This document shows positions 1-8,443 of a stretch of 64,000 nucleotides of DNA, piece by piece. Source of the stretch: Paenibacillus agilis (GTDB lineage: Bacteria > Bacillota > Bacilli > Paenibacillales > Paenibacillaceae); assembly GCF_007786455.1 (NCBI RefSeq), contig NZ_VNJK01000003.1, forward strand, positions 248,001 to 312,000, given 5' to 3'. A program made the position numbers and the translations under genes. Below the pieces are notes generated by a model. The model searched no databases. It saw only the letters and a program-made list of their open reading frames with translations, and had not been told where the DNA came from. How positions within the stretch are numbered: position 1 is the stretch's first letter; every line of letters starts with the position of its first letter.

Positions 1-1
1 T

Positions 2-463
2 GGTTTCTTCTTGCGTGCAGAGAGTTACTACAACGTTGCAAGTCATATTGATCAACTGGATAGAGAAGAGGGGCCAGGCATGCCAATTCGTTACTCGTAT
101 GGCGGCAAATCGCTGCATGAACAGTCGCATGGCGAAGCGTTTTGGTCAACGTTCCTGCATCGGTTTGGTGGCAACGGATTGTATATGTTGGATGAACCGG
201 AGGCTGCTCTATCGCCGCTGCGTCAAATGTCTTTCCTTGCGAGAATGCATCAGCTGGTGAAGGATAACTCACAGTTTATTATTGCTACGCATTCGCCTAT
301 ATTAATGTCTTATCCGGATGCAGATATTATAACGTTAGATAGGGGAGAACTGCGCAAAGTTGCACTCGAAGAGACAGACCACTTTGCAATTACCCATAGT
401 TTTATGACTGGGCGAGAGCGTATGCTGCGTGAGTTGCTGCAAGATGAAGAGCAGAATGGATAG
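2..463 (+). CDS. AAA-family ATPase, C-terminal part (5' end outside window)
   Basis: The reading frame is already open at base 2 and reads GFFLRAESYYNVASHID before any credible start, so this is the 3' part of a gene that begins upstream. A Walker B motif (LYMLDEPEAALS, about 60 codons in) and a following H-loop-like stretch (IIATHSPILMSYPDADII) show an ABC-type/AAA_21 ATP-hydrolysis core. The Walker A half lies outside the window. Proteins of this class are predicted ATP-binding enzymes with no settled substrate. The AAA_21 assignment is from motif memory and was not searched. It ends with TAG and is followed by about 480 bases without an intact gene. Confidence 0.75.
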   Translation, partial: GFFLRAESYYNVASHIDQLDREEGPGMPIRYSYGGKSLHEQSHGEAFWSTFLHRFGGNGLYMLDEPEAALSPLRQMSFLARMHQLVKDNSQFIIATHSPILMSYPDADIITLDRGELRKVALEETDHFAITHSFMTGRERMLRELLQDEEQNG

Positions 464-594
464 CGTATAGCAGCTAGCTTGCAGCAAAGTTAGTAGTTCT
501 GGTAACGAATGTACATTTTCCTTCGCATGGCAACGTACATTTTCAGATGTTTACGAAAGGTGGTTGCCTATCATAATAGGAATGTAAAGACAAC

Positions 595-828
595 CTATAT
601 TCCCAGTGTGCTCATAATGGTTGCTGCGACGATCTGGTAGCTTCGTGGAAATGGACTTTTCCAGTAGAAAATAACTTCTAATAATACGTTCATGACCGCA
701 AGTACAGCAGCTCCAGGAGCAAATGGTTCATAGAACGCTGCCAATAGATACAGAATTCCAATTTTAAGGTAGTACGTATTACTGTAGGAAAAGGAGCATA
801 AAGATAGGGAAGAGCGGACTGGACTTGC
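595..828 (-). pseudogene. Possible remnant of a small membrane protein gene
   Basis: On the minus strand a 77-codon open stretch lies between TAA (829-831) and TAG (595-597). It reads like a hydrophobic protein (YYLKIGILYLLAAFYEPF, then VLAVMNVLLEVIFYWKS). I find no ATG, GTG or TTG near its beginning and no ribosome binding site. An ATG in another frame just upstream leads to a stop after six codons, which would fit a frameshift. It could be a decayed gene or chance, and I do not recognise the family. The rest of the 464-947 gap holds a direct repeat GTACATTTTC (511-520 and 535-544) and the promoter of the next gene. Confidence 0.35.
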
Positions 829-873
829 TTAATGCAAGTTATTATCCTATTCCAAAAATGAATTCAATATTGT

Positions 874-902
874 GGGACAAAATGGATCGTGCATCGTATA
901 AT
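874..902 (+). promoter_or_regulatory. Candidate sigma-A promoter of the Bax-inhibitor-like gene
   Basis: A perfect -10 TATAAT (897-902) is preceded at 17 bp by GGGACA (874-879), which matches four bases of the -35 consensus. It lies 45 bp before the chosen start. Confidence 0.5.
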
Positions 903-947
903 TAGATAAGAGACATGAAAAGTATAAAAAGGAGGAAATTGATACTA

Positions 948-1586
948 ATGCATAGCACAGAGTATTCTTCGTCAAATGGCTCATTGCCTAAGTTGTTTTC
1001 AGTATTGTTTACTGCACTGCTGATTTCATTTGCAGGTATTTATGCAGGACAATTCGTACCTAAAGCATATGCGATCCCTCTCTACGTTGTAGAGATCGGC
1101 CTATTGCTGGCTGTCTTCTTCTTGAGAAAGAGCAAAGCTGTTGGGTACCCGCTTATGTTTGCTTTTATGTTTGTTTCGGGTATTACGTTGCAGTTTGCGA
1201 TCGCTTATTATGTAAGCACGCTCGGCGCAACTCTTGTTGGGCAAGCATTTGCCCTTGCGGTAGTTGCTTTCGGAGGAACAGCACTCTACGCGGTGAAGTC
1301 TAAGCAAGACTTCTCTTACATGCGTGGTTTCTTGGTAGCTTCGACGCTTGTTCTTATTGGTATTATGCTTGTAGGCTTGTTCGTTCCAATGACAGGTACA
1401 ATGGAACTGATATATTCAGGCTTCGGTATTTTGATCTTTATCGGATGGACGTTGTTTGACTTCTCTCGTCTTACGAAGCATGGATTTGCTGAAGAAGATA
1501 TTCCGTCCATTGTCGTGAGCATTTACCTCGACTTTGTAAACTTGTTCTTGTTCATTCTTCGCTTTATTGGTGCAAGCAGAGACTAA
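948..1586 (+). CDS. Bax inhibitor-1 / YetJ-like multispanning membrane protein
   Basis: The product is 212 residues, nearly all in about seven hydrophobic segments, with a polar N-terminus (MHSTEYSSSNGS) and acidic/basic loops near the end (FDFSRLTKHGFAEEDIP). The length, seven-helix layout and the late LIFIGWTLFDFSRL segment suit the Bax inhibitor-1 (UPF0005, YetJ-type) family. Members of that family act in the cytoplasmic membrane and some are pH-sensitive calcium leak channels. The start at 948 is chosen because GGAGG (931-935) lies upstream of it. An earlier in-frame ATG at 915 has no such site. It is monocistronic, with its own promoter and a hairpin after the stop. The family call is moderately sure and the channel role is inferred. 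Confidence 0.7.
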   Translation: MHSTEYSSSNGSLPKLFSVLFTALLISFAGIYAGQFVPKAYAIPLYVVEIGLLLAVFFLRKSKAVGYPLMFAFMFVSGITLQFAIAYYVSTLGATLVGQAFALAVVAFGGTALYAVKSKQDFSYMRGFLVASTLVLIGIMLVGLFVPMTGTMELIYSGFGILIFIGWTLFDFSRLTKHGFAEEDIPSIVVSIYLDFVNLFLFILRFIGASRD

Positions 1587-1631
1587 GGAGTTCATAACGT
1601 TAACGAGATTAGTGGATTAACTTGTAGTCCT

Positions 1632-1680
1632 AAAGGGTGTTCGTCTTACAGCGTGTCTGTAAGGTGGATGCCCTTTATTT
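1632..1680 (+). terminator. Hairpin terminator after the Bax-inhibitor-like gene
   Basis: A 20-base stem (1632-1651 with 1657-1676) pairs throughout if G-U pairs are allowed, has a 5-base loop, and is followed by a short T-rich run. Confidence 0.6.
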
Positions 1681-1740
1681 GTATCTTGGTAAAATAGAGT
1701 GACAAGATAGGAGGCAAGTATCCTGTGCATGCGATCCAAT

Positions 1741-1787
1741 TAAAAAAGTTGTCCCTAAAGTCAATTGCAAAGACTTTCAGGACAACT
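1741..1787 (-). terminator. Rho-independent terminator of the M42 peptidase gene
   Basis: An inverted repeat, AGTTGTCC (1747-1754) with GGACAACT (1780-1787) plus inner AAAGTC/GACTTT, is followed on the minus strand by a T tract (A run at 1742-1747). Confidence 0.8.
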
Positions 1788-1852
1788 CTTATCTAACATG
1801 TATTGAGATTTAGAATTGATCTACGTATTCATTACTGCACATCGATTCTAAG

Positions 1853-2932
1853 TTACGCGCGTTCAACGATCGTATTGTATGTTGTGCGATCCGTATGTTT
1901 AACGAGCTTAATAAGCAGTTCCTTCGCCGCATCAATATCATCTGTGTGAACGATGGATGCTGGCGTATGGATGTAACGTCCTACAACGCCGATAATCGTC
2001 GATGGTACGCCTTTACCGCTCAAATGTACTTGTCCTGCATCTGTACCACCTGGAGATACGAAGTATTGGTAAGGAATTTTGTGCGTATCGGCGATATCTT
2101 GAACGAACTCTACGAGACCGCGATGAGTAATCATCGTCGGATCGTAGATGCGAAGCAGAGCGCCTTTGCCCAAGTGACCGAAGGAATTACGGTCGCCTGT
2201 CATATCATTTGCAGCACTGCAATCCAATCCGTAGAAAATGTCAGGTTGAATTAAGTTCGCTGCTGTACGAGCTCCGCGTAGACCAACTTCCTCCTGCACC
2301 GTAGCACCAGAGAATAAGATGTTAGGCAGCTGAGCTTTCTCACGATGAAGCTCTTTTAACAATTCGATGGCAAGTCCGACACCGTAACGGTTATCCCATG
2401 CTTTGGCCATAATCTTTTTTGGATTTAGCATTGGTGTGAATTCACATACAGGAACAATTTGTTGGCCAGGACGAATGCCTGCCGCTTCAGCTTCTGCACG
2501 GTTATCTGCACCAACATCGATATACATCACTTTAGGATCAACAGGTTTGTTAGCTGTTGCTTCATCAAGCAAATGCTTCGGAATGGAGCCGACAACTCCG
2601 CGAATAGGACCATTTGGTGTAATGATATCTACTTGCTGCGCGAGAATAACTTGTCCCCACCAGCCGCCAAGTGTGGTGAACTTAATCATGCCTGTGTCTG
2701 TAATTTGCGTAGACATAAAGCCGACTTCATCCAAATGTCCAGCAACCATAACGCGAGGACCTTCTTCATTACCACGCATAACGCCAAATACGCTGCCAAG
2801 CGCGTCATGAATGATTTCATCTGTGTATTTGCTAATTTCTCCTTTAACAAGTGCTCGGAGATCACGCTCAAAGCCAGGAGCGGCTGGGAATTCAGTTAGC
2901 GTGCGGAATAGCTCTAATGTCTCTTGCTGCAT
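1853..2932 (-). CDS. M42 family metallo-aminopeptidase
   Basis: This is a 359-residue cytosolic peptidase of the M42 (glutamyl/deblocking aminopeptidase, YsdC/YtoP/FrvX-like) family, which removes N-terminal residues from short peptides using two metal ions. The metal and catalytic motifs are present in order: GHLDEVG (65-71), AWDNRYG near 180, [10 protein letters not shown] near 212, GLDCS near 236, and the C-terminal IHTPASIVH. The length is normal for the family. The ATG has AAAGGAGA eight bases upstream. It stands alone, with a terminator downstream and phosphoglucomutase upstream in the same direction but separated by about 325 bases. Exact substrate preference cannot be read from the sequence. 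Confidence 0.93.
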   Translation of the reverse strand: MQQETLELFRTLTEFPAAPGFERDLRALVKGEISKYTDEIIHDALGSVFGVMRGNEEGPRVMVAGHLDEVGFMSTQITDTGMIKFTTLGGWWGQVILAQQVDIITPNGPIRGVVGSIPKHLLDEATANKPVDPKVMYIDVGADNRAEAEAAGIRPGQQIVPVCEFTPMLNPKKIMAKAWDNRYGVGLAIELLKELHREKAQLPNILFSGATVQEEVGLRGARTAANLIQPDIFYGLDCSAANDMTGDRNSFGHLGKGALLRIYDPTMITHRGLVEFVQDIADTHKIPYQYFVSPGGTDAGQVHLSGKGVPSTIIGVVGRYIHTPASIVHTDDIDAAKELLIKLVKHTDRTTYNTIVERA

Positions 2933-3177
2933 GTCGAGGTCTCCTTTATACGATGAAATACAAGATTTAAAATGGAGTCAAAATGACTCGGTGTTGCTTG
3001 ATGCATATAAGTTAAGTATGAACTTATTTGCGGATGTAGGCAAGCGTAGAAGAGGGGACAATAAATAAAAGATTGCAGCGGTTGCGGCTTGCATCCGGGT
3101 CGTGTACCTGGGGAGCAACCATAAAGGTGGATATTTTAGAAGGTTGGCTATAAACGAGTGCAATATTGGCTATAAGT

Positions 3178-3219
3178 TAAAAAGCCAAGCCAACGAGCGA
3201 GATGCTTGTTGACTTGGCT
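3178..3219 (-). terminator. Rho-independent terminator of pgcA
   Basis: AGCCAAG and CTTGGCT (3183-3189 / 3213-3219), with inner CAAC/GTTG, form a stem followed on the minus strand by TTTTT. The rest of the 2933-3257 gap shows no convincing gene. Confidence 0.75.
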
Positions 3220-3257
3220 AGAGGATAGTATATACCTAATGAGTGCGTATTCGTTAT

Positions 3258-4985
3258 TTATTGTTCACTGCGTTCCGCGACGAATGCGTCGATACGAGCC
3301 ATTACATCGTTCGTTACGCGTTCAAGACGAGCTTGAGCATCCGCATTGTCTGTGCCTTTTACCGCAAAGTACATTTTAATTTTTGGCTCTGTGCCAGAAG
3401 GACGAAGGCAGAACCAGCTTCCATCCGCGAGGTGGTATTTGAGTACATTTTCTTTCGGCAGATCATAGAGTCCAAGCGCGTAGTCTTCTGCTTTTGCAAC
3501 GGAAATTCCGCCAGCTTCAGCAGGGACATTTGCACGCCAGTCTTCCATAATGCCTTGAATAACAGCAACACCTTCAACACCTTTAAGGGTTCGGGATTGC
3601 AAGCCTTCCAAGTAGTAGCCATGCTGCACATACAGTTCTTGCAGTACATCATACAATGTTTTGCCTTGCGCCTTATAGTACGCGCCGGCTTCAGCAATGA
3701 GCATAGCGCCAATGACAGCATCCTTGTCACGTGCGTAGTTGCCCGCCAGATAGCCGTAGCTCTCTTCATATCCAAATAGGAAAGTATGCTCGCCAGTTTC
3801 ATCGAACTGAGTCATTTTCTCACCGATATATTTGAAGCCTGTTAAGGTGTTAAGTACTGTCATGCCAAATGCTTCAGCGATGGAAGCACCTAGTTCGCTC
3901 GTTACAATTGTTTTGATGACCGCACCGTTTGCTGGCAACGTATTGTTCTTCTTCATTGCATCAAGAACATAATGTACCATAAGAGCACCTGACTGGTTGC
4001 CTGTGAGCACGACATATTGTCCATTTGCGTCTTTTACTACAGCTCCCATTCGGTCAGCATCGGGGTCTGTACCCATAATAATATCAGCGTCCCAAGCTTG
4101 AGCTTGCTCAATCGCGATGCTGAATGCTTCGCGCTCTTCAGGGTTAGGCGATTTTACTGTCGGGAAGCTACCATCTGGCTGTTCTTGTTCAGCGACTACA
4201 CGTACTTGGCTAAATCCGATACGCTCCAGCACATGGCGAACAGGTAGATTACCTGAGCCGTGAAGTGGCGTGAACAAGAGGCGGAAGTTGTTGCTCGTTT
4301 CACGAATAACGTCTGGGTTTTGGCTAACAGCGGCAACAGCGCTTATGTATGCCTCATCCATATCTTTGCCTAACCAGACAAGCAATCCTTGTGCTTCTGC
4401 TTCTTCGCGTGTGAGGCGCTTTACATCGGCTAGTGATGCTATGCCACGAATTTCACCAATTACTTGAGCAGCTGTATCCGGGTTTATCTGAGCTCCGTCT
4501 GCTCCGTATACTTTGTATCCGTTATATTCCGGCGGATTGTGACTCGCTGTAACGACAATACCTGCACTTGCTTGCAAATGACGCACTGTGAACGACAGCT
4601 GCGGTGTTGGACGTAACGACTCGTATACGTACGCTTTTACACCGTTGCCAGCAAGTACAAGTGCAGACTCTAGTGCAAATTCAGGTGAGAAATGACGAGA
4701 ATCGTATGCGATAGCAACAGAAGGTGCATCCGTTGTAGCATTCAAATATTGGGCCAAGCCTTGAGTAGCTTTACCTACTGTGTATACATTCATGCGATTT
4801 GTTCCTGCACCTATAACTCCGCGCAAACCGCCTGTACCAAATTGTAGTTCTGTATAGAAGCGATCAACAATTTCCTTGTCTTGACCAGCGATTGCTTGAA
4901 GCTCTTGCTTCGTAGCAGCATCGATATGCGGATCGTTCAGCCAGATCGAATACATTTCTTGAGAACGATGATCGGTTGCTAACAT
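3258..4985 (-). CDS. pgcA: Alpha-phosphoglucomutase / phospho-sugar mutase
   Basis: This is a 575-residue enzyme interconverting glucose 1- and 6-phosphate, and probably other hexose phosphates, which feeds UDP-glucose for envelope glycans. The four family signatures are present: the phosphoserine loop TASHNPPEYNG near residue 145, the magnesium loop DPDADRMG near 305, the sugar loop FGYEESYGYLAGN near 415, and the phosphate loop RPSGTEPKIKMY near the C-terminus. The length fits the long Bacillus PgcA form. The chosen ATG at 4985 has TTAAGGAGG placed 6-7 bases upstream. A longer frame to 5006 has no such site. It is monocistronic. It is relevant to the glycosyltransferase locus at 8-16 kb only as a general sugar-nucleotide supplier. 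Confidence 0.92.
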   Translation of the reverse strand: MLATDHRSQEMYSIWLNDPHIDAATKQELQAIAGQDKEIVDRFYTELQFGTGGLRGVIGAGTNRMNVYTVGKATQGLAQYLNATTDAPSVAIAYDSRHFSPEFALESALVLAGNGVKAYVYESLRPTPQLSFTVRHLQASAGIVVTASHNPPEYNGYKVYGADGAQINPDTAAQVIGEIRGIASLADVKRLTREEAEAQGLLVWLGKDMDEAYISAVAAVSQNPDVIRETSNNFRLLFTPLHGSGNLPVRHVLERIGFSQVRVVAEQEQPDGSFPTVKSPNPEEREAFSIAIEQAQAWDADIIMGTDPDADRMGAVVKDANGQYVVLTGNQSGALMVHYVLDAMKKNNTLPANGAVIKTIVTSELGASIAEAFGMTVLNTLTGFKYIGEKMTQFDETGEHTFLFGYEESYGYLAGNYARDKDAVIGAMLIAEAGAYYKAQGKTLYDVLQELYVQHGYYLEGLQSRTLKGVEGVAVIQGIMEDWRANVPAEAGGISVAKAEDYALGLYDLPKENVLKYHLADGSWFCLRPSGTEPKIKMYFAVKGTDNADAQARLERVTNDVMARIDAFVAERSEQ

Positions 4986-5464
4986 AATATCCTCCTTAAT
5001 TCGCATCGAATGATGCCCTTTAATTCTATTTCCATCATAACAAATTTTTGTGCATAAATGTAATTAGCTAGATTCGCTATATCGATAAAGAAGGGAATAC
5101 CCACTCCTTACTATACTATGGTGCAACTGTGTAGGAATGTCCTTTTTTTCATAGTTGTAAGGGTAGGCGTTAAGAGTGGATAGTTCGGGCTATTTGTTCG
5201 AACATAAGCTTTTGGCATTATTGGAATGTGGCTCGGCAGACAGCATATAGTGAAGCGCAATAATTGTAGAGGTTTCCTGCATATATCGATAACCCCTTTT
5301 GATTATGGAAACATTATCCTCTTCTTTGATATACTTACGGGGAGCGAACATGAATACAGATACTACCGCTTGAGCAGGGCATGAGAAAATGGAGCAGTTC
5401 GTTTCTAGCTGTCTTAAGGAAAGTACATCTAGTGGTCATTGGGAAGGAGAGGGAGATAGAGCAT

Positions 5465-5893
5465 ATGGTCATTTCCAGACGATTGCATGCTTACTTTCAA
5501 GAGCCTGGTTTTTGGGATTTTTTTAACGAAACACCACTCGGCTTTAAGTTGTTTTTTGGCGCTGTCTTTATTTTAATTTTTGGTTCCATACTAATAGCGA
5601 TTATTAAAGGGCTTTCACACTGGATATCAAATAATAGGGCACCACAAGTATCGGAAGTTTGTAAGGTGATTGGCAAACGAGATGCAGTATGGGGTGGGAC
5701 AGGAAACTCAAGCGTACAGCAGCACCATTATGTGGCGTTCGAACTGCGGGACGGGAGCCGGATTGAGCTGCAAGTTAAGTCTAAAGAGTACGGTTTGATC
5801 GCTGAAGGCGACCAAGGCACGGTTTCTTATCAAGGAACTCGTTTTCTCAGCTTCCATCGAGAGATAAGTTCCACGCACCGTTCCCATATGTAG
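5465..5893 (+). CDS. DUF2500-like single-pass membrane protein
   Basis: The product is 142 residues. A hydrophobic segment at about residues 25-47 (LFFGAVFILIFGSILIAII) is followed by a soluble domain with the pattern V.KVIGKRDAVWGG, HHYVAFELRDGSRIEL, EYGLIAEGDQGTVSYQGTRFLSFHR. This matches the DUF2500 pattern as I remember it, and no function is established. The start at 5465 has GGGAGA (5451-5456) eight bases upstream. The in-frame start at 5381 would add a basic segment and has no comparable site. Upstream 4986-5464 contains no other gene that I can support. Confidence 0.7.
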   Translation: MVISRRLHAYFQEPGFWDFFNETPLGFKLFFGAVFILIFGSILIAIIKGLSHWISNNRAPQVSEVCKVIGKRDAVWGGTGNSSVQQHHYVAFELRDGSRIELQVKSKEYGLIAEGDQGTVSYQGTRFLSFHREISSTHRSHM

Positions 5894-6011
5894 ATGTCCT
5901 CATAGAAGCATACAGCTGTCTCTTATTACGCAAGATTTCTTGCTTCATGACTTTGGCCTCATAAAATAAACGAGTATGTTCTGAAAAATTGGAGGGAGGA
6001 CAAATATACGC

Positions 6012-6431
6012 ATGTCTGTCCAAGTATTGCGATCTATACTAATACGAAGTCTGCCAGCTCTTGTGCATCTTGTCCTAACGCTCCTCTTTATTTATAAGCT
6101 ATATGCTCGTGAACAATTTGATCAGATTTTAAGCGTTGGTTTGTTCACGCTTATTACTGTCAACTTCATTACTACTTCCCTCGTATCGAAGGGACAGTGG
6201 AGACAGCTTATCATTTCGTTCACTGCATTTTTCATGTACTTGATTCTTTATGCATTTGTGATTCCTGCAATCGGAGGTCCGTACGAAATAGATAGTGGCA
6301 ATCCAGGGGATGGATTTACGGGCTTGTTCGGCATATCCATTTCACTCATCGCATTGGTTATCGGAACGATGCTTGGTATTGTTGTTATTTCGCTTCGAGA
6401 ACAAGTTAAGAGCTTTTTTAGTAAGGTATAA
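6012..6431 (+). CDS. Small four-helix membrane protein of unknown function
   Basis: The product is 139 residues with four evident hydrophobic segments (near residues 14-28, 42-57, 66-88 and 106-126) and a short basic tail (REQVKSFFSKV). It has an excellent ribosome binding site (GGAGGGAGGA) 8-10 bases before the ATG. I do not recognise the family. It lies about 120 bases after the DUF2500-like gene on the same strand and is followed by a terminator, so the two may be co-transcribed. Confidence 0.65.
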   Translation: MSVQVLRSILIRSLPALVHLVLTLLFIYKLYAREQFDQILSVGLFTLITVNFITTSLVSKGQWRQLIISFTAFFMYLILYAFVIPAIGGPYEIDSGNPGDGFTGLFGISISLIALVIGTMLGIVVISLREQVKSFFSKV

Positions 6432-6489
6432 TGCCAACGGATGTAAATGGATGTTGATCTCTGGGTAGTGTTTACAATGTTTTAAATAG

Positions 6490-6530
6490 AGGATTGCTAG
6501 ACAGGATCAACCTGCTGGCAATCCTTTTAT
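6490..6530 (+). terminator. Rho-independent terminator
   Basis: GGATTGC (6491-6497) pairs with GCAATCC (6518-6524), with inner CAGG/CCTG, followed by TTTT. Confidence 0.75.
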
Positions 6531-6681
6531 TTGTTGGCCTTTACACATGAAATCGCGATGCTTCTAATCGTAGCGGACATAGCTGTTATAGATTGTATTT
6601 TGTTTTCGCTGATATGGTTAATGGTATTTGTATATTTCTGGTGAGGGATAGACATAACTAAAGATTAGTGATATTATCATT

Positions 6682-6696
6682 GATAATCATTATCAA
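6682..6696 (+). promoter_or_regulatory. Fur box
   Basis: TGATAATCATTATCA is a perfect 7-1-7 Fur box, with flanking T/A extending the symmetry to 6681-6697. It overlaps a possible -35 (TTGATA, 6681) and lies about 97 bp before the ABC ATPase start, so that gene is probably iron-repressed. Confidence 0.88.
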
Positions 6697-6792
6697 TTGA
6701 TAAAATGAACGGATACAACGTCGGATGTTCAATTCAACTAAGATCGGTATTGGCATAGAAAAGGTAAATTATTTATAAAGGGAGTGGGCGCA

Positions 6793-7674
6793 GTGGAGAG
6801 ATTGCGTACAGAACAGCTTCGGATCGGATACAATGACACGGTAATTGTGGATAATTTGAATGTATCCATTCCAACAGGAAAAATAACGGCATTAGTCGGT
6901 TCGAACGGCTCGGGCAAGTCTACGATATTGAAGACGATGTCTCGGATTATGAGGCCCTCGGGAGGAAATGTTCTACTGGATGGTCGTTCTATTCATGAAC
7001 AGTCTACAAAAGAAGTAGCGAAGCAGATGGCTATTTTACCACAAAATCCGACAGCGCCAGAAGGGCTAACCGTATCTGAGCTTATCAGTTACGGACGCTT
7101 CCCTCATCAAAAAGGCTTTGGCTCCATGACGAAAGAAGATCGTGAGATTGTCCAATGGGCGATCGAAGTGACAGGACTTGCTATTTTCCATGATCGTCCT
7201 GTCGATCAGTTATCTGGAGGCCAACGTCAGCGTGCTTGGATTGCGATGGCGCTTGCTCAGCAGACGGATATTTTATTCCTGGACGAGCCTACGACATTCC
7301 TTGATATGGCGCATCAGTTAGAAGTTCTGCAGCTACTGCATAAGCTTAACGAAGAAGAAGGGCGGACGATCATTATGGTCGTTCATGACCTGAACCATGC
7401 GTCACGCTATGCTCATCATATGGTTGCAATTAAGTCGGGTACTGTAATTTGTGAGGGATCGCCTGAGGAAGTCGTTACGCAGGACGTCCTTCGTCAAGTA
7501 TTTGGTATCGAAGCTGATATCGTGCCAGATCCTCGTTCAGGTGTACCGTTATGTTTACCATATCAATTGGCAGCCGTAACAAAGAGTGGTCATACATTAA
7601 TTCCTCGTCAAGGTAACAACGATAAATCAGAAATTGTTGCGGACACGAGGGAATTGGTTGCCGCAAACGGATAG
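6793..7674 (+). CDS. Iron-siderophore ABC transporter ATP-binding protein (FhuC/FecE type)
   Basis: This is a 293-residue ATPase expected to power uptake of ferric siderophore through a membrane permease pair. Walker A GSNGSGKST near residue 37, Q-loop LPQNPTAPEG, signature LSGGQRQRAW, Walker B ILFLDEPTTFLD and H-loop VHDLNHASRYA are all intact. The short spacing and the LDMAHQ stretch are typical of the FecE/FhuC class. A C-terminal extension of about 35 residues is polar. The GTG at 6793 is chosen over the GTG at 6784 because AAGGGAG lies eight bases before it. No permease or binding protein gene is adjacent, so this ATPase may serve transporters encoded elsewhere, as YusV does in Bacillus. 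The Fur box upstream supports iron control. Confidence 0.9.
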   Translation: MERLRTEQLRIGYNDTVIVDNLNVSIPTGKITALVGSNGSGKSTILKTMSRIMRPSGGNVLLDGRSIHEQSTKEVAKQMAILPQNPTAPEGLTVSELISYGRFPHQKGFGSMTKEDREIVQWAIEVTGLAIFHDRPVDQLSGGQRQRAWIAMALAQQTDILFLDEPTTFLDMAHQLEVLQLLHKLNEEEGRTIIMVVHDLNHASRYAHHMVAIKSGTVICEGSPEEVVTQDVLRQVFGIEADIVPDPRSGVPLCLPYQLAAVTKSGHTLIPRQGNNDKSEIVADTRELVAANG

Positions 7675-7746
7675 TGTTCTGTTCTTCAGCTCGTGATAAC
7701 TAAGTAAGTCTGTATTTTTTTTATGAAAAATACGTAACAATAGCAG

Positions 7747-7789
7747 CTGTCTCCGATCTAGGGTTAACCTGAGCGGAGGCAGTTTTTTT
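7747..7789 (+). terminator. Rho-independent terminator of the siderophore ATPase gene
   Basis: CTGTCTCCG (7747-7755) pairs with CGGAGGCAG (7774-7782), followed by seven Ts. Confidence 0.85.
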
Positions 7790-7832
7790 ATTGTATGTAT
7801 ACCCTTTAAGTTACCGATAACTAATTTAAGAC

Positions 7833-7886
7833 AAGCTCTCATTACAAACATCTATAACAGTACAAGATGATTGGCGATGAGAGCTT
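7833..7886. repeat. Perfect 10-bp inverted repeat with long loop
   Basis: AAGCTCTCAT (7833-7842) and ATGAGAGCTT (7877-7886) are exact complements separated by 34 bases, just beyond the stop of the MarR gene. There is no T tract. It could end or stabilise that transcript. Confidence 0.5.
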
Positions 7887-7887
7887 C

Positions 7888-8358
7888 CTAATTGGATGGT
7901 GTTGAGTCAGGTTGACCTAGTAGCTTCAATAGCTGGATGAGCTGCTGTTGTTGTTCGGTAGTAAGGTGACTCATCCGATCATGCAAAGTTTGAGCATGTT
8001 CTGGGAAAATACGAGCAATCACTTCTTCACCTGCAGGAGTCAGCTCGATCATAATAACGCGGCGATCCTGTTCGGACTGCTTGCGGATAATGTAGTCTTT
8101 ACTTACGAGCTTGTCCACAACATAAGTCATTGTGCCGCTAGCAAGCAGAACTTTGCTGCCAATCTGTTGAATAGGAGTAGGCCCTTTATGATAAAGAAGC
8201 TCAAGCACAGCAAATTCACTTAAGTTCAAGCCATATCGTTTAATGTCTTGTTGGGACACTTCCATTAAGGAACGTGACGCGCGAGACAAGACAACGAGTA
8301 GTTTAAGTGCTTGCTCTATCTCAGGGCCGTAATCTTTTGTTGATTTCTTTTCATGCAT
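7888..8358 (-). CDS. MarR-family regulator, MhqR-like
   Basis: This is a 156-residue winged-helix repressor. The core reads LNLSEFAVLELLYHKGPTPI, then QQIGSKVLLASGTMTYVVDKL and a wing with DRRV, which are the recognisable parts of the MarR fold. The closeness to Bacillus MhqR (quinone/aldehyde-stress repressor) is from memory of that protein. The ATG has AAAGGCGG about ten bases upstream. A half-site resembling the MhqR box lies in its own promoter region, so autoregulation is likely. No hydroquinone dioxygenase or azoreductase gene is adjacent, so its targets are unknown. Confidence 0.85.
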   Translation of the reverse strand: MHEKKSTKDYGPEIEQALKLLVVLSRASRSLMEVSQQDIKRYGLNLSEFAVLELLYHKGPTPIQQIGSKVLLASGTMTYVVDKLVSKDYIIRKQSEQDRRVIMIELTPAGEEVIARIFPEHAQTLHDRMSHLTTEQQQQLIQLLKLLGQPDSTPSN

Positions 8359-8380
8359 ACTATATTACCGCCTTTGTATA

Positions 8381-8408
8381 TATCTCGAAAATAAATATCT
8401 TGAATATG
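8381..8408 (-). promoter_or_regulatory. Possible MarR operator
   Basis: Two similar boxes, TATCTCGAAAA (8381) and TATCTTGAATA (8397), lie 23-50 bp before the MarR start. The first contains the ATCTCGAA half-site I associate with MhqR operators. An ACATCCT/AGGATGT inverted repeat (8420-8439) lies just upstream, between this gene and the glycosyltransferase stop. Confidence 0.4.
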
Positions 8409-8443
8409 AGGTGAATATAACATCCTGTACTTAGGATGTCAAG

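Noticed and set aside
2811-3068. 85-codon plus-strand frame across the M42 peptidase start
   Set aside because: Overlaps the peptidase gene and has no ribosome site or recognisable sequence.
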